A DNA stretch of 64,000 bases from Guadua angustifolia (GCA_036346375.1 CM070520.1:51478198-51542197); one strand, 5' to 3'. Positions 31,376 through 44,320 are shown, counted from the first letter of the stretch. The notes: generated from the sequence alone by a model not told the origin. Program-made: numbers and translations.

Positions 31376-34300
31376 TTCTTAGTATTTCGTACAAAAAGAA
31401 GGGTGCTTACAGTAGGTCCTACCACGGTTGCATGGCGCGGTAGGGGATATGTTTCCCCTGTCAGCTCTTCTGCGCTCAATGATTTGCAATTTTTGTTGCA
31501 TGGAGGCCAACTTTGCAAAAACAAAATGAAAACTACGGGGCCATTTCGGTGAACAGTTTATCAAATTACTTTTAGATAAACGGTTTTGTGCCTAGGAGTA
31601 TATTTATACATAATAATGCATGCATCAACTTTCCATAGCTTGCTAAGTACTTTTGTACTCGTAAATGCTTTATTGTTGTTTTTCAAACACGGTTTTGTAT
31701 GCTAATTCTGACAAGGTAAAGTTTGGTACTCATAATGATATGGGCCTCTATTATGATATCGATGCTGCTAAGGAAGACTATGATAATGAAGTTGTGACCA
31801 AGACTTCAAGGAATAGAAGACCACTAGGAGGGAGGCTTTAGAAAACTTTGAATAAATAGAAAGGCAGTGTATTGCCACCATAGCCAAACCTAAAAACAGT
31901 ATATGTACCATATTAATTACTAAGGTACTATGTACTAAATGGTGAAAGTTTCAATTTGTGAATGGTGTTGTTTCCTTAGTAGATCCTGGTGCAACTCTAT
32001 TATATGACGATCTCCGTTATGTTTGACCTAGTCAAGCATAATGTGAGCGTTACACGGCGCTCAATGAGCGACAACATGCACACGCAGTGTGGCAACCATG
32101 GGGTCACCCAACCGTTGGCACTACAGGCAATGAACGGCAACCGACATATCGTGCTCCACCACACCATAATGACATGAATTTCTTCGAAATTTGTATCGAT
32201 TTTTCCATTATCAAACTATTTGAAACTTGAAAGTAACAAATTTCTTTTGATTTGGTGTTAAAATCTACTAAAACTTTTGTGAAACTTCCTAAACTTCCAT
32301 TGGAACTTGTGACCGAGTGTGAGGATCAGTAGAGGATGAAATTATTTTAGGGTTAAGGATTCTGGGGAGTGACCGAGTGAGGTGTATTTGTGCTGGTTTT
32401 TATCTGTCAGCTAGCTAGGTTCCATAAGAGAAATATGTTAGTCTTGTCGGTTAACCAAACACCGACACAGAATGGTATTTTGCTGACGATTACTTTCAAC
32501 GCCGTCAAGAAAATTCTGTGTTTGTCCTGGCGGCACTATGAACCTGTCACCGAAATTAAAATTACTAGCTAACGGTTGATTGCGGACCCATCAGAAAATT
32601 GTAAACCATCACAAAAGAACACGGATCTGGTAGTGATCCATTAACGTACGGTACGTGTTCGAAATTAAGCTGGTCAACGGTTCAATATAATGCGCGGGTT
32701 TTGGGCACCAATGGTGGCCGGCTGAGCCACCCCATCGACTCAACAGTCACACTCTGAGCTTAGCCAAGTGGCATATATGGACAAAATTAACACCAACTGG
32801 ATCATGTTTGCAGCTAATCTGATCCGGCCAACCTCTGAATTTGTCGCATTCAATTCCTCGCACTAACCAAAGGAAGAGATCAACTTCACAATAAAGGAGA
32901 TTGGACTAGCATGACAGCGTGCAAGATGCACCGGTCACCATCGTTTCAAACAGTCATGCACTGACAAGAGTCCCACCGGCCGGTGAGATTAATTTCATGG
33001 AGACCTTATATGTGAGCTAGTGACGATGTCGTGTACACGCATCACTTGGATCGACGAGAGCCCGTGGCGACCACGCTACCATGGTGTCGTCGAAACTTTT
33101 CTCGGTTGCTGGAGCATGCAATGTCGACTCCTCCAGCTTCCAGCCGGAGAAGCGAATTAACGGCCGGCCAAATATTGAAGTCGCATGCTCTCTCCTGTCC
33201 CTGTCTGCTCCGTTCATTCAACGAACATTCCCATTCATGGACTGACTGAACAAAAGGAGAGGTTCAACAATCAGGAAAACACACGATCGAGCGCATGCAA
33301 GATGCAACGACTTGATCTCGCTGCCGCGCGCACGAACGCCGGAAGATTCTGAGACCGATGTGCGTTCGTGAGTCAGATGTGCACCAAGATGCGTGCGAGC
33401 TCGAGCTAGCCGACATGGTAAATCCCTTTTCTTACCCTAGTCGCTTCAATCAATCGATCAATGAATAGCAGTTAAGCTCATTTGAAGGTCTGAAACGCAA
33501 TAATTCCGTACAAAACAGTGCATTATGTGTTATACTGTAATCCGCTTTCTCACACTACTCCTGTTTTACCTCTCGTTGCAAAGTGTGGCTTCCAAGATAA
33601 TGCAAATTGCAACCTTTCTTCTTCTCCACCCAACAAACTTACCAAAGGAGAAGGCTATTTCATTTACCCATAGCTTAACCAGAGGGAGCGTAGTCTATCT
33701 TGCATTATATATCTACGCTTAATTCTACAATTACTTATCTGTGCATGCGCACGACAGGCCAGCATGACCTTCCATTACGGAATTAAAGAGTACATATTTC
33801 TTACGAAATTCTCACTTTTTAAACGGGGCTTAAGTTTAGCCATGGACGGCAGTGCAATCGGTAAGCAGGAACGACACGCACCTGGTTTGCTTCTGTGATT
33901 GTTGGAGTACACATTTGACCATCCAACAACCAATTTTACGGGAATGTACAGCGTATATATTTGACCGACGCGTGTCATTGAACTCGCTAAACTCCGACCA
34001 CGTGGCATCGTCGAGAGATTCCTTCGAGCTGGAAGACACGTGCACTTCGTTGATTACTAGGAAAGCAACTGTACAGATTCTTTCGTTTTTTGCTGCGAGG
34101 AAGCAAGAGCTACCTGCATTCGCTAGCTTGCTCCAACTGCAAAATGGAGTATAGATAGACCTAAAAATAATTCAAGTGACCTTTTTACTTTATACAGTCC
34201 CCGAGATGTGACCTTCACTGTTACTGCTTGTAACTTTATCTTATTATATGCTAATAAAATTATAATATTTTAAAAGTGATTTTACCGGCAAATAATATAA

Positions 34301-34637
34301 GGATATAGTTTTCATGTAGCCAATCTAGATAGTTTTAAATATATTAGTGATCAAACTCTTGAAAGTTTGACGACACATTCTAGGGTGTCAGAGAGAACGA
34401 AGGGAGTTAAAGGTATGGTCATCTTGAATATCATGAGAAGTCAAAAACATCAAATAAGAAAGAATGAAGTACTAGTTTGTAAAATGTATTTTTTTTAATA
34501 GTCTTACCTATAAATATAGGGAGTATTTTATATTCCAATGTAAAATTAATATGATGTCCATATATACCCCTAATAAATATTCATCTTTACTTTATATTCT
34601 CTATATGCATACATTGAGTATAACGCTTAGTAATAGT
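31376..34637. other. Intergenic DNA, no gene recognised
   Basis: About 3.3 kb. Open frames are short (under 105 codons) and none resembles a known protein. One edge near 34410 (ACGAAGGGAGTTA) resembles the right end of a Stowaway-like element, but no left end was found. The sequence around 33000-33420 is GC-richer with many CGATCG-type motifs. Confidence 0.5.
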
Positions 34638-34931
34638 AATTAGAGAAAGTATATGCGCTGAAAGTAGGCACATAGTAAAAGAATGAAAGTAGGCAAACAG
34701 AGATTAGATCGGTTTTGAATGGTCTAGATCTAAGTGGAATCCTACCTCCTCCACTTAAGTACACAATTTTATAATTTTTCTAGGGATTTATATATTAAAC
34801 ATTTTTAAATGGAGGAGGTAGGATTCCGCCTAGATCTGGACCATTCAAGTTCGATCCAACGCCCTTGTTGCCTACTTTCATCTTTTCATCATGTATCTAC
34901 TTTCAGCATATATATGTATACTTCCTCTAAT
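34638..34931. mobile_element. Foldback MITE, about 290 bp
   Basis: Long imperfect inverted repeats: the left arm has TTAGAGAAAGTATAT, CTGAAAGTAGGCA, GAATGAAAGTAGGCAA and GAATGGTCTAGATC. The right arm has their complements in reverse order (GATCTGGACCATTC, TTGCCTACTTTCATC, CTACTTTCAGCA, GTATACTTCCTCTAA). The two arms also carry GGTAGGATTCC and its complement near the centre (34735 and 34820). It is non-coding, and the superfamily could not be fixed because the target duplication is unclear. Confidence 0.7.
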
Positions 34932-35697
34932 AATTAGAGGTAATCTAGTTATTTTCAATATATATCTTCTTGGTCTATGCGCTAAAAAAATACACCTTAT
35001 AAACTAGCATAATATAGCGTTTTTGTGATTTGTAGCAAAACTTTACGGCAGTAACAAGTAGCTAAAGTAGCTAAGAAAAGGGAGCTGTTTTGGGATACGT
35101 GTAGCCAAAAATCTAAACTGTGGCCAAACATATGTTATTGAGTATTCAGGCTGACATATGAAAATTGTTCATATAGATTTGTCTCGAAAAGTATTTATAT
35201 AACGTCATAATTTTATTAGGTTTTAATAACATACTAAATAAAAACGAATAATCAAAGTTGTGTTTGAAGATCATGTCAATGTCCAAAAGATTTCTTTATA
35301 TGACGAGACAGAACACATGATAGACCTTGTTAATGCCTACAACGACACTTTTATGCGGAATAGGAGAAGTATATACTACATGGGAACCGAAGGGTCACGC
35401 GTGTTTCGAAAAGCTGGCTGTTTCTCAACGCAAGGGATTTATAGGAGGGCAAACATGTTTCATTTTCATGCGTCGTCAAAATTAAGAAACGCGTTTTGCT
35501 TTGTTCTAAAGCATGGCCCATGCAAGAAATGCTTGGCCTGAATGACAGATCGATGATGGGCACCACACATGCATCTACATATATAGTGCAAGTAGCTAGC
35601 TAACTAGTTGGGCCCTGAATGTCCTAGCTAGAAAGTGGTTTGGACCTCTCTACATACGTTCATACCGAATGAAATTGACACGCTTGTAAAGTCTATT
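34932..35697. other. Intergenic DNA, no gene recognised
   Basis: An open plus-strand frame at 35260-35541 (93 codons) has no recognised domain and no supporting promoter, so it is not called a gene. Confidence 0.4.
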
Positions 35698-36556
35698 TTC
35701 ATTGGAAATTCCAAAGCGCGTATAATTTAATCTAGTGTGAGAAGAAGGCCGACGTCATAAAGATTATCCGATAAGATTAGTCGTAAAGACTATCGAGTAA
35801 GCATGGTCGATCGAGCTTGTGAGCTGATCATGCATCATCGTAAATTGGTCGATCGTGGTAAGTCACGATAAGCCAGGTGGTCATGACCAGTAACTAGTCG
35901 ATCGTGACAATTTACCGGTCGGATATAGCAAGTAACTGGTCGTGAGTAATCAAACTGATTGTAGGGTATTATAAGCTGGCCGTGAGTAACGGGCCATGCA
36001 TGAATTTCCATCAGCTGGTTGTAGTGTTGTAGTGTTAGCCGTCAAACTCCGTTGACCTCTTTTCTCGGCATGATGAAGTGTTACATCAATCCATTCATCT
36101 CACACAAGTCAAAATAAACAAGATCTTATGGCACCAAGTTCTTAATATTCTAGGTGCAAGTTTAACCCATGCGGGACTTAAACTAAAAGAGTGATATTAG
36201 AAATATTTCAACACAATGATTCTTTTTATCTTTTTCTGCTCTTCGAATTAGTTGTTGGAAATTGGCCTATTTATGAGGCTCATTTCCACTGAAAATTTTA
36301 AAGCATGTATAATTTAGTCTAGTGTAGGAAGCAGGCTAACTAGTCGAGTCGATTAGCCTAGTCGTAAAGATTATTTGATAAGAGTGATCTAGCTTGTGAG
36401 TTGGGCACGATCTCATGGACTATCGGGGTAAGACTGGTCTAGGGTAAGGTCATGATTAGTTATTTGGCCGCGACTAGTACGTACTTGGTCGTCCGTGACC
36501 AGTAACTAGTCTAGCGTGACGAGTAACTGATTGTGAGTAACCACCTGATGAATTTC
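35698..36556. repeat. Degenerate direct duplication, about 300 bp units, 585 bp apart
   Basis: TATAATTTAATCTAGTGTG at 35721 recurs as TATAATTTAGTCTAGTGTA at 36308. Both are followed by AGTCGTAAAGA(C/T)TAT, a GAGCTTGTGAG/TAGCTTGTGAG stretch, and several GACCAGTAACTAGTC(G/T) and AGTAACTG(G/A)T motifs, and both end near GAATTTC. Within each unit the TGGTCGTGA/GTAACT motif is itself repeated irregularly. Confidence 0.65.
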
Positions 36557-37304
36557 ACCGGCCTTTCGATCTTCTCAGTGTGCGCCCGGAAAGATGGAGA
36601 ACGAGATCTTCAGAACATCGTCGCAAAGAATACCTACACATGGCAACAATAAGGCTTCTCGGCAATGCACATCTGCGTGACAGCTCTCTTTGCTGCTTCA
36701 TCTATGCTCTACACTACATCAGGCCTGCGCTGTTTCATGTTCTTCATCAAACTCAACTTTATTTATGATATTTATCTCACTATACAATCTAGAATTAAAA
36801 TGTTACCCATGTTTCCGACACATGCGTACGTACCATAATGCTGGTCAACACGGTCAAAAGTCCCAAAATCGATAATCATGAGTTCATGACATACATGCAT
36901 TTCACATTAATCTGTGCATGGCCGCGTCGATGAGCGCGTTGTGTTTGTGCTTGGCAGATATCTGCCGCGTTTGATGGCCTGGGCCCATACGGCAGTCTAT
37001 GGGCCCACGCCGTGAGAGCCTCGTCCAACTTGGGCTCCACAATAACGGGCCCATTAATGCTCAGAAAAGTGGCATGAGGCCCGTAATATTTTAGGCTGGC
37101 TGAATGGATATATGTGGCACATTTGGGCTTCGTTGACCCACTTTAAGCCCATATTCAGTCCAGCCCATCTGAGCTCGGCTGGGCTGGGGTTGAATTGCTG
37201 GGCGACATTGTTGGGTGTTTTCACAGAGGTGACCGGCCCATCATAAGACGTTCTGCTGCTGGACTTTTATAATATGCTTAACAAAAATCCTAGCATAATC
37301 TACC
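36557..37304. other. Intergenic DNA with clustered GGGCCCA/TGGGC motifs
   Basis: Between 36975 and 37215 the motif TGGGC(C/T) or its complement occurs about ten times (for example 36978, 37011, 37046, 37162, 37180). Such site-II-like motifs occur in plant promoters, but no gene starts downstream on either strand here, so a regulatory role is unsupported. Confidence 0.35.
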
Positions 37305-37725
37305 ATTCGTGTGGCCGAAACTGAAGCAGCTATTTTTAAAGTAACAAAAAAAAACTACTAAAGTGGGGGAATTAAGAGTCTAAGAGAGGATTCCTCGCCT
37401 CTTTTCTTTCATACAAAACCGTACATGAAACTTTCATCTCGCACAGTTCACAAGTAATAAAAGAAAGAAGAAGTCATCTTCTTTCTTTTTACTACCTTCC
37501 TCGTGTATGTATAAGATCCAATCCATTCTTTTTTTAAATCGATTTTGAAAAAAAAAACCTACTAATTCTTAACTTTTCAAGGAATTCTCCTTCAGTGGTT
37601 GTGAATAATTGACTTCTTCAATCCTTTCGACCTTGGTTCCGTATGAAGTCAGAGAGGTTGAGAAATATGACCATCTCATTTGATTCGTTTCCAATAGCCA
37701 TGAGATGATAATCTTAGAATGATCT
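37305..37725 (-). pseudogene. ndhB: Nuclear plastid DNA insertion: 3' part of ndhB intron and start of exon 2
   Basis: On the minus strand, about 37450-37417 reads like the domain V hairpin of a plastid group II intron: a GCGAGATGAAAGTTTCATGT segment followed by ACGGTTTTGTATGA. Downstream is GAATCCTCTCTTAGACTC and then sequence matching plastid ndhB exon 2 as I know it: CCCCCAC, then GTTACTT, AGCTGCTTCAG and TTTCGGCCACACGAAT. Compared with the plastid gene many C positions are T (or G are A), the expected trace of deamination of methylated DNA after transfer to the nucleus. In the plastid, ndhB encodes an NDH complex membrane subunit; here it is a dead fragment ending right at the LTR that begins at 37726. 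The left edge is where similarity stops near 37305. Confidence 0.8.
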
Positions 37726-40700
37726 TGAAACACCCCGAAAATTTCAAAATGATTTTATTTGAGTTTATTTGGTTTTATTTGAATTTTTTTTTTGAGATTT
37801 ATTTCGATTTTATTCGGTTTTATTCGAACCCTTCCCATTTTTGGAAACTCCCCGCAAAAATCTGCCTTCCTCTTTTGGTTTTTTCGTTTTCTTCTGCAGC
37901 GGGCGCCTTTGGCCCGTTCGCCTCCCATCGCGATTTGGGCCTCGCCTGCCATTAATCCCCTTAGCTCGCTCTCGCAGTTTGCTTTACCACCTCGCCTCAA
38001 GACCCGCTTCGCCTGGTCCGTCCCGTGCCTCGTTCACCGAACCACCATCTTCCCCGGCGCCGACATCACGCCTCATTCATTTCGTCGCCTCCGCCAACCA
38101 CTCCCGTCCCATCCCGTCGCCGCCAGACGCGCTGCGCATGCTCCGTCTTCTCCGCTACTAACTCCGCCACCCGCTCCTCGCTGTAGCCGCGTCAAACGCT
38201 CGTGCTGCCGTCTTCTCCGTCATCGGCCACTGTCCTCTCTTCCTCCTTGCCCCGCCGCTATAAAAGCCGCTCCCCCGCGCTCATTTTCCTCGCCCCGAGT
38301 TCGCCGCACTGCGCTCTTCCTTTTTCCCCACTTCATTCGCCTCGCTTTCGTTACTACGGTGAGTTGTCTTCCTTAGCTCGGCTTGCGCCTTGCGCCTTCG
38401 TCTCGCCTCCGTCTCTCTGGCGAGTGGTCCCCATGCATCAGCCTCCTCAGCCCCTCGCTACCAGTGGGCCCGGCTTGTCAGACAGCCGCGTGGGTTGCAC
38501 GCCCAGCGGGCCGTGCGCCGCGCGTGGGCTAGCCAGGTTGCGTGAGCCGTGGTCCATGTGGGCCGTTCGATCTACTGTGCGGCCTGCCCCAGTTTTTGTT
38601 TTTAGTTTTAATCAATTTCCAGGTTTTAATTTCCAAATAAATCCGAAAATTGATTAAAAATTCAAGAAAATCCCCAAAAATTCCAGAAAATCCCAAAAAT
38701 TCCTAAAAATCCAAAAATACCCAAAAATACATATTCTTGATTAGTTCGAGCCGATGAGTCTAAAAATGATCTCCGTTCTGCCAAACCAAGTCTAGAAAAT
38801 TCTCAAAATGCTCTTGAACCCTGTTCCAGCCATTTTCTCCCCGATTTCTTTTTATTTTTTCTTTCTTTGGTTGTTTTTATTCGTTTATTTATTGGTTGCG
38901 TTTTCTCGCATTAGATTTGACGTCGGAGCAACCATCAGCATGATTCTCGAGCAAGAGCGGTACTTGAGTCATCTTAGGATTAGGAGCCGTCGACCGACAC
39001 CTACAATCGACTAGTTTCCTCTAGAAGAAACCTCGACCCCGCAAGGCAAGCTGCACCCCTTGAACATGTTGATCCCATTTTCTGTATAAATATTGTATAT
39101 TTTTGCTATTGCATCATTGTTTGCTAATAGAGAACTAAAAAGGAACTAATTTGGAATGGCTTGATTAGTTAAAACCCACTCTCTTGTTAAAGCCATATTG
39201 ATTATGCCATATTCAATTGTTAACCCTATGTTATCATTAATTAACCTCGGTAGATTAGGTATAATAATCTTTCACATTTATGAACAATTGTTCAAAACCC
39301 CCGAGTCGTGACTCGGGGTGCATTTCAAAAACTGCTACAGTTAGGGGGACAGTTGTAACATCCCCGTTTTCGGCTTTCTATTAAAAATTTAATTTAAATT
39401 ATTTAATTTAAAGATTTGGAGTTTATTTGGTTTGAATATCTATCCTGGCATCCTTTCCACCCAAATTCGGAATTTATTCCAAATTCATCTGTTAATTCTA
39501 AATTCTCTTCAAATCAAATTTAAATTTAAAATTCAAAAGTTCAAATCAAATTCAAATCTGCCATCGCATTCATTTAATCCGAAATCCAATTCTGAACCCG
39601 TTTCTAACTTTAGCTTATTTGCTTTTTGGGTCAAAATCCATTTTTTTCTTTCTGTGGGCCCAAAGTTCAAAACTTTTCTTTTTCTCTCTCCTCTCCATCC
39701 CCTTCCTGCGCACGATCTGGAATCATGCAGGCTGCAAGCTCAAAAGACATCCATGGCTGCCTCTTCCTTTCCAAACCCACTCAAGTCAAAATAATGCACC
39801 AATCAATTTGGGAACTGAAGCATTGGAATGGCAAGAGTCAGGAGAATCATATCCATCAGAAATCTCGCCCTTTCCTCTCCCGAAACAGCCACAATATTGA
39901 TTAATCCGCGAATCATTGAACTTCCCATAACTCGACCGTTTCTTTGTCTCTTCGCGTGCCCGAGTACTCTATATGTTCGTCTCGATGCCCCCTGCACGGT
40001 GCTTCCTTTACTTCCTCGATTCATCGTCGTTTGGATCTCCGAAATTGGGTAAGAACCTCCGGCCGACGTCCGTCGTCGATGCCGTCGAGCCATCTTGCAT
40101 TCCGGTGAGCTAAACCATGCACCAACCATGTCATTTCATGTCTTTTAGCCTGTAGATCAAAAGCCCTCAATTGTATTATAAATTCGTTGCGGTTTCGGTC
40201 TCCGATTTGACGATTGTTCGTCGTCGACCGTTTCACCGTTCATCACCGATTCCTCGCAAATTGGTAACCTCCAGTCCAATTCCTTGCATCCATATACTCA
40301 TTCTATCATGCCCTATCAATTGCGCTCACTGATTTTGCAAAACTCGCGAATTAGAGTTTTCCCCAAATTTTCGGGCATGTCTGTGCTTGCGCATGCTCTG
40401 GCCATCACCATGGCTGCCGGCCAGAACTTGGGTCGCCGCCGCCTGAGGTCTCCCCGGCCATCCCCTGTGCGCGCCTCCCCTCCGGCCACCCCTGCCGAAC
40501 CTGCCCTACCCTCGCCGGCCGCCGCCCTGCTGCCGTTCGCCACCTCCGCGTAGGCCCGCCCGCGCCGACCATGGTCACCGTGGGCACGTCGCCTCGGCCC
40601 CGTCGAGCTCCCTACCGGTTTCCCTGAGTGCCGCCGGTCCTCCTGCACCCCTCCGCCGTGCGCCACCGCCTTCCCTTCGTTGGCGAGCCGTCCAGCCCCG

Positions 40701-43700
40701 CCGCCGCTGCTTGCGAGCCCCATGCGCGCCGCATCTGGCTGCGCCGCTCCTTGCCGCCGTGCGCCATCGCTTCCCCATCACGTCGCCCTTCCATTTTGTT
40801 GTACGCCGTCGCCCGCCGTGGTCCCTATCGTCGGCGCCAGGAGAGGCAGGAGCTTCTCTGTTCCATGGAGAAGCTGGAGGTTGAAGAAGGCTAGGAGAGA
40901 ATGACGGCCGGGCCCCACCAGTCATAGGGACAATAGAAATCAGGAAAATCAGCCAAAAAGAAGATTCTGAGAATATTCCCTCGTTTTTCATTTTTCCAAA
41001 CCGAGCCCATTCTAACATTTTTATCTTCGTCATCCGAACACCGAATCAAGTGATTCAAATTGCTAAATTCGTCTAAAATCATCCTCTATCTGTCAGTATT
41101 TTTATTGTAATTTTTAGATTTTATTTATTTTTCGTTATTTTATTTGTTGTCTCGTTTTGCGCGTAGCCGAAGATTCCACCGTTGCCGCTGTCAATTCCGA
41201 AGAACTTCAGTGCGTCGACGACTTTGCGACCAGAGGAGGCAAGTCTCCTTGATGCACTTTGATCCTATGTTTTAAAAGTCTTTTTATGATTTTATCAAAT
41301 GCATGGCTAATTTGAGTAAAAATTGATATTTAAATGATTAGGTTGTTTAGTTAATCCAATTTGTTGATAACTCCTTGCTGATTGTTGTTCATGCCCTTGT
41401 AACCATAGAATATTTCTTGTTATCATGTATATCATGATTTTCCTTGATTAGAACGATAGATCCATGCTTAGGTGCAAATTGATTAAAATGCCTATTGGGA
41501 AAATGAGTTAAAATTTGTTATGAAAGCGTATTGATAAAAATGGTAGCAATGTATTTGCTGCTGTATTTGCAAAATAAAAATGAAAGCAAAAATGATTTTG
41601 ACTTGAGCGGATCGGTCCGATGGGCGGGTGCGGATGGAGCACTGGCTTTTGGCTTTGCGCAAGTGCCGCTCGAGTTGATTAAGGACCGACGCTTATGATT
41701 GTCCATTCTAAGCAAAACAGTACAACCACATGTCCGAAATGGGTACGACCTGGCCGATTAATTTGTAGTAATTTAACTTAGACTCGCGGTTGGTTGGATG
41801 TGGGTGCTGATGGAGGCGAATGGTTTATTCCCACACGCGCAAGAGGGGCCTCTCGACTGGTGGATGGAACCCTTCAATGGTGAAACCTTAGCGGTTGAGT
41901 CGGGTTAAATTGTTACATTGTAAAAGCCTTGTCATGATCGCTCTGCCGACACACCAAAGGAAGTGTGTTAATTGCATTGCACCAAGGGTTGATCATGTCA
42001 TGTGAGTAAAGTGTACAAACTGTACAGAGTAAATAAACTATTCGAATAGCCGTGCTCACGGTCAAGAGCGGGCAAAGAATGCTTTCATATTGGTAGACTT
42101 GGTTTTTAATTTTGAAAACTGTGGATTTGGGAATTCGGGAGTGGTTAGAACTCTCGGATAGAATTCGAGTCGATTGAACTGCTTTTAAAATCATGACGGA
42201 TGGAGTCATTGAATGGTTTATCATGATCTTTTAAATTGTGCGGATAGAGCTCAGATACTAAGTGATGGTGGTTAGAACCATCGCTACAAATATTAATAAA
42301 TTCGAAAGTTACAAATAATTGTTAAAACTGCTTTACAAAAATTATACATGTACTGTTTAATAAAAATTGCTTTGTGCAAAATGAACCATATAAGCCTCTC
42401 TTTGGAAAGCCTGCATGTTACATAATTTCCCAGACTTGCGGAGTACGTTTGTACTCACGTGCTACAATTCAACCTCTTCAGAGCTATTTGAGGATCCCGC
42501 TGAGGAAGAAGAATTCTTCGCTTGTGGCTTCGAGGAGGGCGAGCCTGAGGAGTAGGTGTGCGTTCCTAGTCGTTTGCCTGTGGCGAATGAGTTGGGCTTT
42601 TTATTTGTTGTCTTCCGCTGTGTGGTGTTGCAGGCCTTCTGACCTGCGGTTGTAATAAGTGATCATGTGATCAGTACTTCAGTTTATTATCGTTTAATAC
42701 AATGTTCTGGTTATGATATCACTGCTTCACTGTGTGTACTAGCAACTAATCAAGGACTGGTACGGTTATACACAGGAGATTTCGGATGGTAAATCTGGGG
42801 TCTCACAACAGTGTTGGGCGGACCACAGGAGGTGGATGCTGGCCCAACCCCTAACCAATTACAAGCCAGGATGTGGTGTGGTGGTTGGTACAGTGGGTAC
42901 CAATGGTTTGTGGTATGTCATTTGGTTGTGTCTCCGGCATTTAAGGATCAACCCTCTTGGCAAAGTAAATAATTTCAGTCCCCTCTCAACCACAAGTTGG
43001 ACCGGTCAGCTCTGTTGACCTGATCCAACGTAGCCCGATATATTGCTTTTCCCCTTGAAATAGCTATGGGTGGTAGCTACCATTCTCGCTTGGGGGGAAT
43101 GGATCGTGTAGCGAACGAAGTGGAACGGAATGGTATGGCCATTCGACGGTTTTCATAACAGTAGGTATTCACAGTATGACCAAATCGAGTCTCCCGCCTT
43201 GGTCAGTGGGTCCTGGAGACTGTAGATCCACGTAACCTACTGGGTAGGAGCTAAAGAGGGGAAATCCAATGAAAGTCTATGTTAATCTTTGTCCGGCCGC
43301 ATGCATTTAAATTGTATGTTGTTCTCGAGTGACACTAACGACAGTAGATATCTTGTGGGTAAAGTTGAGTAGCTCTGCAGAGTGATCTAAATAGTATTCG
43401 AATACGTCGTGCTTCCGGTTAATGAAGTTAAGTTAATCTAGGGTGATTCCTGTAACTGAGCTCAAGTAATCTGGATTTTTGCTAATAACTTCATATTGAT
43501 GCTGTTGATTTTTTGTGTTTCTAATGAAATGAAAATTTTGTTTTTAACTAATGCATCCACCAAATACTTAAAACTAGTGCCAATCTCTTGTAACTCCATA
43601 CATGTAGTATTCAGAATTTCCGTGTGGCTTGTTGAGTACGGTTGTGTACTCACCCTTGCTCCTAATCCCCATTTTAGATTTCAATGAAGCTGGCGAGTTC

Positions 43701-43830
43701 CAGAAGAACGTAGATGGCGATGATATTTGGTTTTGAAGGCTTTGATTTATCTGCTCAAGCCTTCCTGTGGGTGTTTTGGTAATGTATCTGGTGTCAGCCG
43801 TACCTTTCGTAAACTCTGGCCATTAGGCCT
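37726..43830 (+). repeat. Long gypsy LTR (Tekay/Del-like?), split by a solo LTR
   Basis: The left part (37726-39353) starts TGAAACACCCCGAAAATTTC, a typical LTR beginning, and includes a CTATAAAAGCCGC promoter-like motif (38259) and the leader region. The right part resumes at 42813 and holds the module GGGTAAAGTTGAGTAGCTCTGCAGAG (43358), then TTGAGTACGGTTGTGTACTCACC (43631) and an LTR-like tail fading near 43830. The right terminus and target duplication were not found, so it may be truncated. No internal coding region is present. Confidence 0.6.
39354..42807 (+). mobile_element. Solo LTR, 3454 bp, with perfect 5-bp target duplication ACAGT
   Basis: It begins TGTAACATCCCCG and ends GGGGTCTCACA, and is flanked by ACAGT on both sides (39349-39353 and 42808-42812). 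No retrotransposon coding sequence lies inside, so this is one LTR left by recombination between two. It sits within a related older LTR. The modules GTGAGTAAAGTGTACAAACTGTACAGAG (about 42000-42030, quoted in part) and GGAGTACGTTTGTACTCACG (about 42440) match those of the surrounding LTR. Superfamily gypsy, lineage Tekay/Del, is my best guess. Confidence 0.85.
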
Positions 43831-44192
43831 TTAATTTATCTATAAAATATTAGCATTTGTTTTTATATCTGGCAATGTATACTTGGTTACCTACAGCTAA
43901 AATTTTGAATAACTGTGAAGGTATTTATATACACCGCTACAAAAGAACAGTCCGTTACAAATCTTTTTTATCAACGGATGCTTCTAATATACTTGTAGTC
44001 TCTAAAGGATGTATTACCAATTTACCATATATGGATGCAACGTCTCCGAGAAAAATTTGCTGAAACCTCTGGGAAACCATGTTGCTGCTCCAGAAGAAAG
44101 TGCAGCGCCGTGACCTGTAAAGTGTCAGACATAATAATACGTGGCATCGCACGTTCATCTTGTACAGGGAAAAGCCAAAGCTGAAAAAAAAA

Positions 44193-44209
44193 AGAGAGAG
44201 AGAGAGAGA
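44193..44209. repeat. GA microsatellite
   Basis: Eight to nine GA/AG units in a row, preceded by an A run. A similar GA repeat lies at 53604-53621 near the end of the CstF64 gene. Confidence 0.9.
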
Positions 44210-44319
44210 AGGGCCTTGGGCTGGCAATAATGGAGGGTGGTGGTCGGCCAGTCCAGCTATTCTCTGTTCCTCACGCGACGCAACGAACAGACACCAACAC
44301 TGGACGGACGGCCAGGAGC

Positions 44320-44320
<1 letters not shown>

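Noticed and set aside
34140..34412. Second Stowaway element
   Set aside because: Only a right-end-like ACGAAGGGAG is present; no matching left end or TA duplication was found.
35260..35541. 93-codon frame as a small gene
   Set aside because: No recognised domain, no promoter or intron signals, and a length expected by chance in this sequence.
36975..37215. Cluster of GGGCCCA motifs as a bidirectional promoter
   Set aside because: No gene begins on either side; the right side runs directly into a plastid insertion and an LTR.
37792..38657. Long Pro/Ser-rich plus-strand frames as a gene
   Set aside because: They are inside the LTR leader next to its TATA-like motif, and the composition is typical of grass LTR leaders.
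40284..41033. GC-rich open frames (Ala/Pro/Arg) at 40.3-41.0 kb as genes
   Set aside because: They lie within the solo LTR. All six frames are open because of the GC-rich leader region, and no domain is seen.
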